From: Marasmius tenuissimus
Taxonomy: Eukaryota > Basidiomycota > Agaricomycetes > Agaricales > Marasmiaceae
NCBI GenBank assembly: GCA_029532415.1
Contig: JAQOTA010000050.1
Location: 4,526,001 to 4,590,000 of the forward strand
DNA length: 64,000 nt
Reading direction: 5' to 3'
The position numbers and the translations under genes are program-made. Position 1 is the stretch's first letter; the number at the start of each line of letters is the position of its first letter. Under the pieces are notes generated by a model. That model was not told where the DNA came from and made no database searches. It saw only the letters and a program-made list of their open reading frames with translations. Shown here piece by piece: positions 1 to 12,256 of this stretch.

Positions 1-332
1 TCGGTTCGGCAAGGATCGATCGCCAGAATCAACCAGTCTCTGGAAGTTGACGTCGGTTTTGACGCGAGAGACAAGCCAGATATAGGATTAGGCAATGATA
101 GTCCGGATTGGAGATACACGCATAATGATTGATACACTTTGTAGAGACGTTCCAACGGAGAGGTGAAGGAAGAAGAGTAGGGATACATCAAGGTCCGTAG
201 AAAAGTCCTCAGGATGAAGGGCTCGTAGCGGAAAGCCTTTATATAGCGATCTCCCCCATGGTCCAAGTTAGTTGATCTGGATGAGTCAGTACATGCCTGT
301 TTTAATGAATGGCGGCACAGTGCGACGCACAC
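1..332. other. left-edge intergenic sequence
   Basis: No convincing coding exon is visible here. The stretch lies downstream of the transcription factor stop codon and probably holds its 3' untranslated region. Confidence 0.4.
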
Positions 333-3300
333 TCAGCCAAACCCAAACCCAGGTGGCGCCTCAGACCACATCGACATCGCACTGAGTCCTGTTGCCTGCT
401 CGGGTCGCTGGGAACCGGAGGGATTTCCGTCACCCTCTCCGTAATAAGAGTTACTCAGGTTTTCCATCCCATTCGTCGTCCAGGATATAGAAGCCAAATG
501 GTCAAAGAACTCGGCATCCGCCAAAGTTGGAAAGTCCAAAGGAAAATGCGTATCGTTCGTGGTAGGTATTGCATCCGGTACGGCGGCGGCGTTGTCGATA
601 GTCATTGACCCGTCAATAGCATTGGAGGTCGACGGTACCATGCCCATCAAAGGAAACCAAAACCCAGCACCATCATCCAACTGTGCCCAATCAGCTTGCG
701 TCATATGTTGTCCATGCACAGGAAGCCGACCAAGCTCGTCGCTGTACATCGGAAGCGGAGATACATTCTGTCGCGTAGCCTGAGTGCTGCTTCCAGGGGT
801 AGAGCCATAGGCTTTCATCACTCTCCGGGAACCAGCGATGTTCCGATGCTCATTATCGACGGGTGGCGAGCTATCCTCTGAAACCGTGGTCGCAGAAATC
901 GGACTATCTTCGTCTCTTGCTCGCTTGTTCGTCGCCGAAGAGCTGATCTGAGAGAGAGGGAGCTCACCCACAGATGTCAAGCCGCACAATACGTCCCTAG
1001 AGAGTACCAAGTATCCATATCAGCGAGGGTGAACGTTGTGGTTGTACACTTACAGTAAACGTCCAGCGGCGTGCCATCTAGTAACAGACAAACTAGTTCA
1101 GTGTACGATTCCAAAAACGGTTTCCTAGTACCTTTTACTTACCGATCCTCGGACGATCGTAACGCCTCCATGCATTTATGAACATCCGCCATGTCTTTCG
1201 TAGGGTCTGCCGATACTCCTGATCGCTTTCCTTCCCATATGTTCAACAACAGTATGATGCCGCACGAGAAGACAGCTCCCTGTCAACAGAGCGGACGTTA
1301 GCTTGGTTTTCCAGGAGAAAAAAGGACATGACTGAGCGTACTATGCTAGACGGTGACAGAATACCCGTTCGCCTTCGTTGGATGTCAGCGATACGAATGC
1401 ATGACCGAGCAGCATTCGTGCAGATCGCCAGTGAGGGGAATGAGAGAGGTGACGGTTTCTTTGGTGAAGGTATAAATTGCCGATGTATGAGGACTTGCAA
1501 CAGGTAATACTCTGTGTATAAATCGGCTGACTGTCTGAAGAAGACATCGTTTTCCCGGCTGGGATCCCACCGAACTGGTACAACCTAGCAGTTAGGCAAA
1601 ACAGAAAGGAGTTTTTGGAGAGCTACGCACGATATTCAGGGACGGTGTCCACCCATTTGTTTAAGGCAGAATCCAACTCTGTAACGATACGCTGCTCCCA
1701 TTGAGGGCCAACAAGCCCGAGCAGGGCCCTCGATTTATTGATACTGTACTGTATGGGAAAGGCGAGTCAACAAACCTCTCTCAACATCATTCTCTTCCCT
1801 TCACTTACGATCGTCCGCAATGCCAGTGCTAAGATTTTTACGAGCTTCAACAGAGAAACAAAGAAGGATACGGTTGAAGGTTTCCCGGGGGGCTGGCGCC
1901 AGGCTTGTTCGGGATCAGGATGTTCCCAATACTCGTCGTCACATTCGATAGGCAAATCAAGATCGTAGCTTGGGTTGAGAACATCAGATGAACGAGCAAT
2001 TTCGAGGCACCGAAGGGGTACGCACTCCTCTTCCTGGAGCCCGCATGGTTTCCCAGACGCTGCACTGATCGAATAATCCATATAAACCATCGCCCTGGGG
2101 TGGCTGGTGAGCCACGAAGTGAAGGAAAAAATCCGGTCGCGCACTGACCAGAAAGCCCGTTTCATCAATTCGTCCTCAACGGTCGTCTTCCCAATCACGG
2201 TCCTGCGGTGGGCCCCGACATCCTGAGCCAACCGAAGACATGTTCCAATCATCGTCCAAGATGCTTGTGTGACCGAAGTACCTTGCAAAATTGACACAAC
2301 AACTGAGGGCAGAAAGGGTCAGTACATCTCTAATTGTCTCCGCTGCAAGACACGCACATAATATATTTGCAGATCGTAAAGTGACGGAGGCGACAAGAGA
2401 GCTTTCCGTACGAGTTGAACTTGGTTGAACCATCTCCAGCCTGCGGAGAGCCAGGATTCTTCACCGTCCAGACGAACCCTAGGGTCATTGGAAAATCGGG
2501 AAGCATTTGCGCACACCAGTAAAACCACCGCCCCGAACCCCTCTTCCCGCTGGTGTAGTTCCTGCTGCAGCTGCCGAAGGAATGTTGGTCTGTGTAGGAG
2601 GGGTATAAAGATATTAATATGGTTGAAATACAGGTCGACCAGATCTTGGAGAAGATCTTGCTCTGGGAACATGTACGATGGTGGTTCGAACTTTCTAATG
2701 AAGTCCAGTTCCCACTATTCGAAGCACGTAGATCAGCCAAAGACACGCGCAATAGTAGCGGGGTGACGTACCGAAAAAGTCTGCCAGTATTTTGGCCGTC
2801 TGCGCCCGAGAAAATCAACATGAGCAGCGTTAGGGACTTCCTTTGTATATTCCCTTCCCATGTCGAGGGCCCTAAGTAGGAATACAGCACTACTTGACTT
2901 GCCGTAGAACCGAAAGTCCCTCGATATTGCCAATTTGGTGATGCTATCAGAGAGAAAGAGCTCGTCCGAATTTCGGTGCGCTTCCTTGGCCTCCTCTTTC
3001 CGTGGAACGACCTCATCCGTTCTTTGCATTTGCTCAAAAACTTTGTCGACCAGTAAGGCACTTCGAAGACGTGGTGTGGTGTCCGTTACCGTCTCTCGGG
3101 AGGGAGAAGATGAGCCAACTTCTTTCGTGAAGACTTGGGGAGGCATAAACTGGGTCCTCAGTTAGAAAACTCGGTAGAGTAGATCGAGCAAAGTGTCGAC
3201 CAACCTGACGAAGTAGCCGTTCCAAGGTCTCCACTCGATTCTCCAGCCCTTCGACGTATCTATTGCCAGCGATTTAAATCTTCTGTCGCAAAATTTCCTA

Positions 3301-3670
3301 GCAAGATGAACTGACGCCTTCGAGGGTTTTTGTTTCTGAGCACGGCGATAAGGTTAGAGTACCATCATTCTGATTCCTGAAGTCATGGCCGCACCTTCGC
3401 CGCCTCTAGATATGAGCATTCCAAGCCATACGCCACGCAGCTCGAGCACCTATTTCCTGGCATTTGGCTTCCATCGCCTATCCAGGAATGAGTCCATGAT
3501 CTTTCGCTTTCCTAACGATTGACACCTACACCGTACTGTAGACAAGATAAGTGAATGCTCGACTGAGATATGACAAGTCGCGCACTTTTCTTTTTCCTAC
3601 AAATATCACAAGCCCTCTGAACGCGTCCCTTCTGTGCTTGTATTTCATCGTGGGCCTCTTCATTCGACAT
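333..3670 (-). CDS. Zn2Cys6 transcription factor with fungal-specific TF domain
   Basis: Probable nuclear DNA-binding regulator. The binuclear cluster is spread over tiny exons: 3586-3670 (start, ends ACDICRKKK), 3530-3535 (6 nt), 3395-3477 (GSQMPGNRCSSC, then LECSYLEAAK), 3316-3335 (20 nt, KQKPSKA), then from 3259 (YVEGLENRVETLERLL, a coiled-coil dimer linker). Spliced, it reads CDICRKKKIRCDG through RCSSC to LECSY, giving all six cysteines. The middle homology domain is at about 2.3-2.7 kb (VDLYFNHINIFIPLLHRPTF). The Ser/Pro-rich C-terminal exon ends in WSEAPPGFGFG. The start MSNEEAHDEIQ at 3670 is the first in-frame ATG before the cluster. Target genes are unknown. The cluster exons are certain; internal introns between 1.0 and 2.3 kb were not all fixed. 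Confidence 0.88.
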
Positions 3671-4094
3671 ATTCAGGCAACGCCCTGAAGGTGGAAGTTT
3701 GGTGCGTCATGCATGCCAAGACCAAATGTGCTGTTTCTCTCCCACGCTTCCTAGGTTTACCTCTTACCTCCTCGCGCGATCGAGATTTGTCGCTGTACGA
3801 CTTAGGGGATAGATAATACTCAAAGCTTAATCCACAATCTCTTTCAAGTAATTCGTCTCTTACTTGGCTATTTGTCCTAAGTATGATCGAAGTTGGATTA
3901 AAGCCAGTGGGTGCCACCACGGCCACCGGCCAAAGCTTGGGGATACTCGTCGAATTCGTCAAAGAAAAGTCTAGGATGAGCGATTGAGATAATAATACTA
4001 TACATATGCGATTCTAATGTTTTATCCGATAGAGTTAAGTAGGGAGACCTGAGCCCAAATACATAGAATAAATGCGTGTCTTTGAAAACGTGTC
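3671..4094. other. intergenic between regulator 5' end and TB2-protein 3' end
   Basis: Promoter side of the transcription factor and downstream flank of the TB2/DP1 gene. I see no supported exon. Confidence 0.5.
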
Positions 4095-6561
4095 CTAGGG
4101 CTGTAAGGATGTCCCGGTTGTTTCGTCTGGACCTCGGCGAAGACGAGAGGAAGATCGTGTGATGGTAGCGGCATCGGGCTGAACGATACTAGTGTTGGCT
4201 GAACGCTGAGGTGCAGGCTGTTTCTTGACGCCGGAACCTGCTGATGCCTTCCTTGCAATGCCGTCTCCTTTTGAGGAATTGGCGACACTGGGTTCACCTT
4301 CACTGGGGTCCGAGGTGTGGGGTCCTATGTCGTCTACCTTCCGTCGTTTTCGCAACGGTAGAGTGTTGGACGAGGCTATCCCAGCTCGTACAGTACTCGC
4401 TTTGGGGCCCTTGATGGTTCCCTTGGAACGAAGTTGAAGGGACTTCGCGACTGGACGTCCTTGAACTGACGATGATCGCGAGCTGCTTCCCTCGTCTTCT
4501 GTGGCTAGCCGTTCGACCTCTGGCTTAGGTTGAGCCCGTGCCAAGCGGCCTGTTCGACGACGAAGTTGTGTTCGAACGGTCCCAACTTTCAAGGAAGGCC
4601 CAACCCTAGATTGTTGTGCAAATGTACCGTGACTCCTCTTCTGCCCAGCATGAACATCGTCTTGTTCACTCTCGCGGTCACCTTCCATCCCAGCCTCCAA
4701 GCTCGACACGGACACTGACGAAGGTAGATCGTCGGAGCCAGACGAGAGCGTGTGCGTCGATCCGTTTCCATTCGACGTGGTTAGCACTGTCGCTCGAGCT
4801 TGAGGACTTGACCGGCTGGATAGACTACCATTCCCATTTCCACTTCCTTCGTCGCCTTCCTCCTCGATTTCTTCCGCTCTCCTCGAATCACTTTCACCCA
4901 TCACAGACAAAGGCGAAGGATAGACTGCGGTGCCAGAACCGAAAAGCGATCGTGCACTGGCTCGCGTCCGTACAGTAGACTTCAACGTCATTATGCTCGC
5001 AGCACTCCCAGATGCAGGAAGTGGTACTCGTGGAGTTTGCAGCGTGACATTGAAGCTACCATCCGAGTCCAGCTCCGACTCCGAATTGGACGTGAAACCT
5101 CCCCCATCCGCGCCCATATCCACATCCATATCCTCGTGTGCTCCCACTCCTTCGAGCGCCTCTCGATCCCTCTCTACGTCGCCGACATCGCTCTCGCTAT
5201 CCTCTCCTTCCTGCAACGTTTCCTCCGTACGTCCAGCAAATCTACCCAGGCCATAAGCATGCTCGTGGCCAAGGCGAGATTTGCCCAGACTAGACCTCAT
5301 AACTTCACCCGTCAGTTCGTCGCTCATGCTCCGTTTCTCGTAGCCGGGGTTTAGCGGCTTACGCGGTGGCAAGAGCGACTTATGAAAACCCTGCCGGTTC
5401 TCGGAAGGGTTTCCATGATAGCTGCTTCCTTCGTGGTGTTGACTACCACCGTCTTCTTCAGCAAGTCCTTCAAGAACCGCCCCATTTGGACCTCGCCATG
5501 GGTCTCGATTCAATCGCATACCCTTACCGTTTCGGGTTTGGGGAAGATTGGCGTTGTTATTGAGAGGTGTCGGGGGATAGGCTGAGGGAAAGCCGGGATA
5601 TTGACGAGCGTCTTCGTCCCATTGCCATGCATCCTCACCAGGTGTTGATGAAGCAGTAGTAGATGAGCGAGAGCTAGGGCGACGACCAAGACTGTTAGGG
5701 TAATCGGTGTCCGCAGGTATTTCAATGGGAAGCGAGAGCCCAGCGGGAGTGAAGAGTGGGCTGAAACTATGATCAGGTAGACCTTCGATGTTGTTCGCTG
5801 GGGAATAGGGATAGATTGGATGGCCATTGCCAATACCATTGGGCTGGTGGTGTCGTATGACTTCTGGATGGTCGCCGTTCTGAGATGCTTGTCCAGCTTG
5901 CCTGGCGTTATGGACAGTATAAGGGTCTCGTGGGACCGGTAGTATAGCGCTTAGATACGTGAACGGCGATAGCGCTTGCACGGAAGGTGGAAGAGATTGA
6001 TGTGCAGATTGTCCGAGGTCCGAGGCTGAACGCGTGAAAAACGTGAGGAGAGCGAAGATGATATCTCCAATCATGCGTAAGATATCTAGGATCGTGTCGA
6101 TAGTTGCCGTGTACGGTCGGAGAAGAGGGCGCAGCACATGGAGGAAAATGGGTTCTGCTCCCTACGAAGACAGTCTCAACGATGCCCACGGGTTAGCACA
6201 AGGAGCAAAACTTACCTTTGCCCGTGTAACCATCATGAATATTAGCATCATTGCCTTGAATTCGTCGTAAAATGGGATGAAGAGCGAAATGATTCCCTCG
6301 AAATGTCTCTCGTAAACAGCCATACAGGTCTGGAATGACCAGTTCAATACACGTCACAAAGGGAGGGAGGAAAAAGCTCACCCAAACAGCCCAAATCGCT
6401 AAGCATCCTTTCAAGTCTCTCTTCCTCTGCATCACGCTAGCTTGGGAAGGTAGTCCACTTCGAGAGCGTGAGCTTGGTCGAGGGGGCTTCAGCGTCTTGA
6501 ATGTGCCATATATGTTGAAGAATATCAGACACAGTCTCAATATTGGCACGAAAAGCGACAT
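4095..6561 (-). CDS. TB2/DP1/HVA22 (REEP/Yop1-like) membrane protein with long tail
   Basis: Likely an ER membrane protein. This family shapes tubular ER with a hydrophobic hairpin domain. Three exons: 6382-6561, 6216-6329 and 4095-6161, joined in frame with GT/AG introns of 52 and 54 nt. The family domain reads through the junctions: NIYGTFKTLKPPRPSSRS, LKGCLAIWAVW, FEGIISLFIPFYDEFKAMM, then GAEPIFLHVLRPLLRPY. The product is about 786 residues, far longer than the roughly 200 of classic Yop1. The last 600 or so residues are low-complexity, rich in Ser, Gly and acidic or basic stretches, and probably disordered. Start MSLFVPILRL at 6561 keeps the domain frame. An ATG at 6679 opens a different frame and is rejected. 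Confidence 0.88.
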
Positions 6562-7777
6562 CTTGAGCCAGAAGATGGCACAAGATCAAGCTTTTTCGTC
6601 GTTGTTGTTCTCGTTTGGAGTCTTCTCGTGATGGTGGTGAATTTCTGAGTCTTGCACTGCGCTGCAGAACAGGCGACAAGTCGCAAGGGCTATGGCGATT
6701 CTGCCTGGATTAGACTGCGTAGATTTGACAGCCTCCCACTGCGGTGAGTGTGGTAAAGGAAATGACGGGGCTGACCGTGACGGGACCGTGAACCAATTAA
6801 GTATGCCTCATTGCAGAACACGTGTTTTGAGTTTGTATTGTACATTCTTGACCTTTTACCACGACGATTTCGTCCCCCGTTTCATCCCAAGGGTCCCTTG
6901 AAGGGTTACCGTATAGAAGGAACTATAACGACACGGCCTCCTCGTAACCAGTTTGGGATCCGTCTGTGTGGAGGAGGCCGCCGTATACTCCCAGGAGGAA
7001 CGGTTCGCCGGTACGCAAATCATCTCTTCACCCTCAACTGATCCTGATTTCTCTCTAGACTACCGGCGGAACCGTTTGCCAGGAGAAAGTCAAAATCACT
7101 GTATGAGAAGCTGATACATGAGCAAAATAGCACTTCGAAATCAACATAACTATTTTGGGTACCCTGCGAGTTCGACGATGAAAGACCAACCTGGCACACC
7201 ATTTGGGCCATTTCTGGTGTTCATTAATCCTGCAACGTCTTTCATGAGGACGGTCCTGCAAGTCGAACGACGATCGCGGCATCAAACTCGCGTGAACTCC
7301 GTGTCTCTCCAGGACATTGATGCCTTTCCTAAATCGCCATCGGCAATGAAATCTTGTCGTATACACGCAGCCTCAGCGCAACTATGCGACCTTGTCTCTG
7401 AAACAATCGGGTCGAGTAATTAATCAAGCTCTGGCTGCCAGCTTGTGTGCACTGTGAATTTGTCTTGCCACTGTTTTCAGTATAATACAATACTTCTGTA
7501 CGTAAGGGACTCCATGGGACTTTCTCATGGGTGCCATTCGGTACTCCGAAGTGTAGTGCGGAACAAACATCGACGATGGGGAGACCACTAGTTCTTCGAG
7601 ATTGAGGCCCAGGATCGAGTTTGGTTCAAGCTATCGCACAAGCGTTACAAGTCAAGCTATTGTTGACGCGTCGCGTAAGGTCACGCGTGCTGTCATGACC
7701 GCTGTGACTCGACGCGCCGTCACCGAATTTCTTGTCTTTCTCCTTTCTTCCTTTGACCACCATCATTGTCACCACCC
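6562..7777. other. intergenic region between divergent genes
   Basis: Shared upstream region of the TB2-family gene and MUS81. It holds an imperfect inverted pair: a 13-base arm at 7001-7013 and a 14-base arm at 7061-7074, differing by one inserted base. A short minus-strand open stretch near 7.1-7.35 kb resembles no family I know and has no clear exon borders. Confidence 0.45.
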
Positions 7778-10458
7778 ATGCCTAAATGCGCCAATCCGAA
7801 ATGGACTCAGTGGCTTGCAGAGAAAAGGGACGCTATTGACAAGGAGAAAAGTATGTGGGCAATATTTTCTCCTTCGGCTCAAACAAAGGCCCTTTCTAAC
7901 ACGGTCACTATAGGCGAGCATAAGTGGTTGGCAGCGAATAAGGCGCACAGGGCGATGTTGAATCACCAGGTTGTTCTACACGACATTGATGATGCTCTCA
8001 CGATAACATATATTGGGAAGAAGACCGTGGAGTACTTGAAAAAGAAAGATCGAGAGGAAAGGGAGGGTGTGGCAGTGAGCAGCAATGGTGCTCCCAGTGC
8101 TTCCAGTTCTCGTGCAGGGCCATCGACGTCTCCTAAAAAGCGTGGACGCCCCCGAAAGGAGGATGAGAGCGTCTCCAATCCCCGTCCAGCCAAACGAACT
8201 GTGTCAGAGAGTGCTATTGCACACTCTCGGGCTTCGGCGAGCGCTCCACGACCCGCGCACACCTCAACAATCCCCGCGTCCAACAGTTTACCTCCTCCCA
8301 GGGCGAGCGCTAGTAATGGCGTAGCGATGCCCTCACAACGAGTAGATTTCTGGTATATCAGTACGTTATTGCCATTCGTATATACCACTTTTCACTTACA
8401 AAGCCCTAGCGTATGGGGAGAGTGGCGAAAGGCGCCGTGTGCATCATGTTCGGGACGCCACATTGGACGCGTGGAGCGACGACGGGGAGTGTTTCGGGTA
8501 TGTAGTCGAAATCCTCGCATCCCACAGGCACCAATGCGCGACTGTTATCAGAGGTATTTGGGACTTCGACGAAAGCCGCGTGTTTGGCTATCTCCCCGCC
8601 GATGTCGCCGAGTCTTATCCCACGTCAACCCTCCCACTGGATAACGTTCGCCCGTCTCTCAGTGCCAGATCCTCGCGATCTAGTCTCATTGACGTGCTCG
8701 ACTCTTTTTCCGAGCCATCCGTCCCGAAGCGCAATGCCACCTCCACCGTAGCCATCCCCAGAACAGCCGCTACCTCTTCCCTTAGCCGTCAAAGTTCGAA
8801 GCAATCCCTCAAGGGTAAAGAAAGAGAACGACTCTTCCTTTCCGATGACGACGGTGACGAGGAATTTGGTTCACCCGGTCCGCTACTCAGCCAGCAGCCT
8901 TCCCCGCCCATATCTAGAGCACCGAGCATTTCTTCACAATCTCGAAATGCCACCGCCCAGGCTCTCCCTCGAACCACGCTTTCAAGATCGCAGACCATGC
9001 CTAACTCCCTGGCAACCAGCTCTACGTCAACGGTAGCTCGATCTAGCGCAGGTCTGACGCGTTCCGCTACTACAACATCGATTTCAGGCTCTGGAAGTGG
9101 ATCAATGGGCCCACCTCCCCTGCCTTCCTCGTCACAACGAGGCGGCCGAACTCAGTTTCAAGCTGCCGCCCCGGTCGTTCAACGACCTGGCCGAGCACGT
9201 ATATCCGAACATGTGCCCAACTTGCCTATCGACATCCCGGATTCGGCGGCCGTATGGAACGAAATCGGAAACTACATGCCTTTCAAGGCCGAGACCAAGT
9301 TCTCTGTACCTGCTGCGCCTCTTAGGCTTAGAGCAGATGCATACGATATTATTCTGGTCTTGGACATCCGGGAGAAAGACAGTACGAAGAAGCAGAAGGG
9401 GCTCTACGAGAGGCTAGCCTCCAAGAAGATTAAAGTCACGCAGAGAGCGTTGTCGATTGGGGACGTGGCGTGGATTGCGAAAAAGAAGGATGCTTATCGG
9501 GTGGACGATCAGCCAGATGAAGTGGTCCTCGACGCGATTTTGGAACGGAAGCGGATGGATGATCTTTGTACGAGTATCAAGGATGGGAGGTTCCACGAAC
9601 AGAAGGTTCGCCGATATCTTTATTGTCCCTCTTCGCCACGAATTGAGCACGTTTCCTTTCAGTTCCGTTTGACGCACAGTGCGATCACGAAGGTCTTCTA
9701 TGTCGTTGAGGAATATGGTACGTTCTCGGATTCGGATCGCGACTACATCTCCTAATATTAGCTTATATATAGAGAAGGCGAAAACGTTGAAGGAGGGCTT
9801 CCAAGACTCCATTTCCACAGCTTTATCTTCGACTGCCGTTGTGGACAACTTCATGGTACAAGAAACCAGATCCCTCCAGGACACCATCAACCATTATGCA
9901 GCTCGTCACGCTGCCATACAGAAATTCTACAAGGTTCGTCTCTTAGCTGCATGACAACAAATCATCGATTCATCCCAGTTTTCACAGGATCAAGATCTCC
10001 TGGTGCTTCCTCCGGACTTGGTCAAGCGCTACAACTACCTCGAATACCAAAGATTCCTGCGTAAAGTGCAACCTAACCGATCTTACCTCACCACATGGGA
10101 TTGCTTCCAGGAGCTCAACTCCAAATCTGGGTTCACAACTGTGCGAACCTGCTGGGCGAAGATGCTTCTGACCATCAATGGCCTGAGCGCGGAGAAAGCT
10201 GGACTACTTGTGGAAGGTCATGCTACCCCGAGGTCGTTGTGGCAGCATTTTAGGGACGAAGAGCAGCGCGAAAGGGACGATTTAGAGGAGGAGAAGCGTA
10301 ATCCGCCAAAGGGAAGGAGTAAAAAGAGCAAAGTGGTCCCCGCGAGACATGCTTTGGCGCATTATACTACGGGAGCAAGGAGGTTCGGGGACGCACTAAG
10401 CGGCAAAGTCTATGACGTGCTTAGAGACGACTATTCTAGAGACGGGACGAACGCATAG
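7778..10458 (+). CDS. MUS81: crossover junction endonuclease MUS81
   Basis: Catalytic subunit of the nuclear structure-selective endonuclease (with an Eme1/Mms4 partner) that cuts branched recombination and replication intermediates. Exons: 7778-7850, 7914-8360, 8404-9605, 9663-9717, 9773-9933 and 9988-10458. The N-terminal part (NPKWTQWLAEKRDAIDKEK) matches the MUS81 helical domain. A Ser-rich linker and winged-helix-like part follow. The ERCC4 nuclease shows LVLDIREKD, GDVAWIAKK and the signature ERKRMDDL, then SIKDGRFHEQK spliced to FRLTHSAITKVFYVVEEY. The C-terminal helix-hairpin-helix region ends the protein. All active-site residues expected for a working enzyme are present. An in-frame ATG at 7766 would add four residues. 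Confidence 0.95.
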
Positions 10459-10645
10459 CGATCGCAGGATCTTTCTTGGTCTTTCTTGACATCTGTTACT
10501 CAATCTTGGGCATAAGTGTACCACACCTTTTTACGGTTGATACCTCGGCGTTTGGCCACCTACCACAATCTCCTTTGCTAGTATTTCTTCAGCTACTTCA
10601 TATATCCCACTTCTGTACAGATAATAATCACTGTAAGTGTAGGAC

Positions 10646-11717
10646 TTAATTAACGAAATCGTGTTTGACGTCCTCTAGATACTCCAATAACTTCTTTGTT
10701 CCCTTCACTCGTTTGATTCCCTTCTCTAGATTCGTTTCTAAATTGAACATGGCTTCATCCTTCCCGGCAGCCACATGTCTGTCGCAATTGACATAGAATT
10801 CCACAAATCCGTCCGACAAGCCCATATTGGTCTTGTAGTGCTCTGCAAGCTCGCGTTCGGTCACCCGCCGATGCACCACAGGGCGGTTGAGAACTCGGGA
10901 GAGGAGAGAAGTTACCTGCAGCCAGGTACGATGGTTAGTACCATGTATTACAACCCAAACATCATTAGCCTGGGATTTGAGCCTCTCACCTCGTCATAGC
11001 TCAAAGCTTCTGGTCCAGTGATGATGTATTGCTCGAATACCTCGGACGGTTCGTCTACGAGTGCCCGAAGAGCCGTTTCAGCGACCGTTTCGATGTCTGT
11101 CCATCCCATCTTGCCGTCTTCTGTTATGGACGAGATACGACCATGTCCCATAATTTCTTCCTTTTCAAAACCGGGTAGGTTGACTGGCGATGGTAGATTA
11201 GCTCGTGCAAATGGCAATCGGAGAGGAGCACTACCGCACCGTAGAACCAACTCGGTCTCAAGACTGCGTAAGTTTCCAACTTCCCAGCTCTTTTCAGTTC
11301 ATCCAGATGTGCGTGGACCTGTGCTCCGACACTGTGGTCACCCTTCTCGTGAACCGTGTCGCTCACCAGTACAATTCTCTTCACATCTCTGGAAACGGCC
11401 ACATCGACAAGATCCTGAGCATTCCTATCCGTATAGATGGTGAATGGTGGGATGAGGTACATCGCGTGGATCTGAATCGAACCATCCTTCCCCTCGAAGA
11501 GAGTTCTGTAGGTCGAGGTGTCTTCCCAGGAGAATCTGACTCCCTTGAGTCGACCTCCGTAAGTTTCGAGTAGGTCGGAAGGAATACCACCTTGTCCCCG
11601 GCGTGAGGTAACGAGAACGTTGTGGTTTGTCCTCGAAAGGAGAAGTCTGGTTAGAGGAATCCCGGTAGTTCCAGTGCCGCCGACGAGAAGAATAGAGAGT
11701 GTTTTGGTCGTGTTCAT
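10646..11717 (-). CDS. NmrA-like NAD(P)-binding reductase
   Basis: Rossmann-fold protein of the NmrA/atypical short-chain dehydrogenase group, which includes festuclavine/agroclavine dehydrogenase-like enzymes. Exon 1 starts MNTTKTLSILLVGGTGTTG, a glycine-rich dinucleotide motif, and runs to AVLRPSWFY. Exon 2 carries EEIMGHGRISSITEDGKMGW and TDIETVAETALRALV. Exon 3 ends in LLEYLEDVKHDFVN. Two GT/AG introns join them in frame. It lies 539 bases from a same-strand Old Yellow Enzyme, so a joint reductive pathway is possible. The substrate cannot be read from sequence; these enzymes reduce imines, quinones or enals. Confidence 0.82.
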
Positions 11718-12256
11718 GGTATCGATAATGATAGGAGGTCAGAATAAGTAAGGCTAGTCTGCGAATGTCAAGAGCTTCATCATTTCTCCGATTAATCCAA
11801 ACAAAGCCGTCCATTTGTATACCCAATTAACCACTAATATTGTGCGCCTTGGGCTGGGCGACAGATAAGGCATTCTATCACCATACCATGAGGGCGTCCT
11901 CCGAATAGCGCAAATTTGGAGATTGTATTCCACTCTTGATCTACGGCGCACCGCGAGAAAGTTGCCCGTTGAGGATCCGGCCAAGGCCGTTCAAAATGGC
12001 GAAAAACGAGGATTTTACCGCGTAGATATGAATAAGAAGGAAGAGGTCACTAGAAGTTAACAGCCTTGCTCGATGGGGGAGGTTGATAGAAGTAACGGAA
12101 CACAAACGGAACACCGGGGTTGGAACGTTCAAATTTCGTTCAACGATGGCCGGAGACCGGGCCGACCTTTTTCATCCTCAGTCTTTAATCTTATCTAGTA
12201 CTTAGATTTAGACATCCAGCATCAGTTCTATTCTACCCCTGCTTCACCAAATTTGC
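11718..12256. other. intergenic between reductase and Old Yellow Enzyme
   Basis: Upstream region of the NmrA-like reductase and 3' flank of the Old Yellow Enzyme. Short open frames here match nothing I know and lack splice context. Confidence 0.45.

Noticed and set aside
4225..5563. Several plus-strand open frames of 60-120 codons
   Set aside because: They lie antisense to the low-complexity tail of the TB2/DP1 protein. Skewed codons keep these frames open, and none has motifs or splice structure.
6437..6679. ATG at 6679 as start of the TB2/DP1 gene
   Set aside because: Its frame does not read the family domain. The overlapping frame from 6561 does and splices correctly.
7001..7074. Imperfect hairpin arms as a transposon end
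   Set aside because: Arms are only 13-14 bases with no second copy in the window. Chance or a local regulatory hairpin is as likely.
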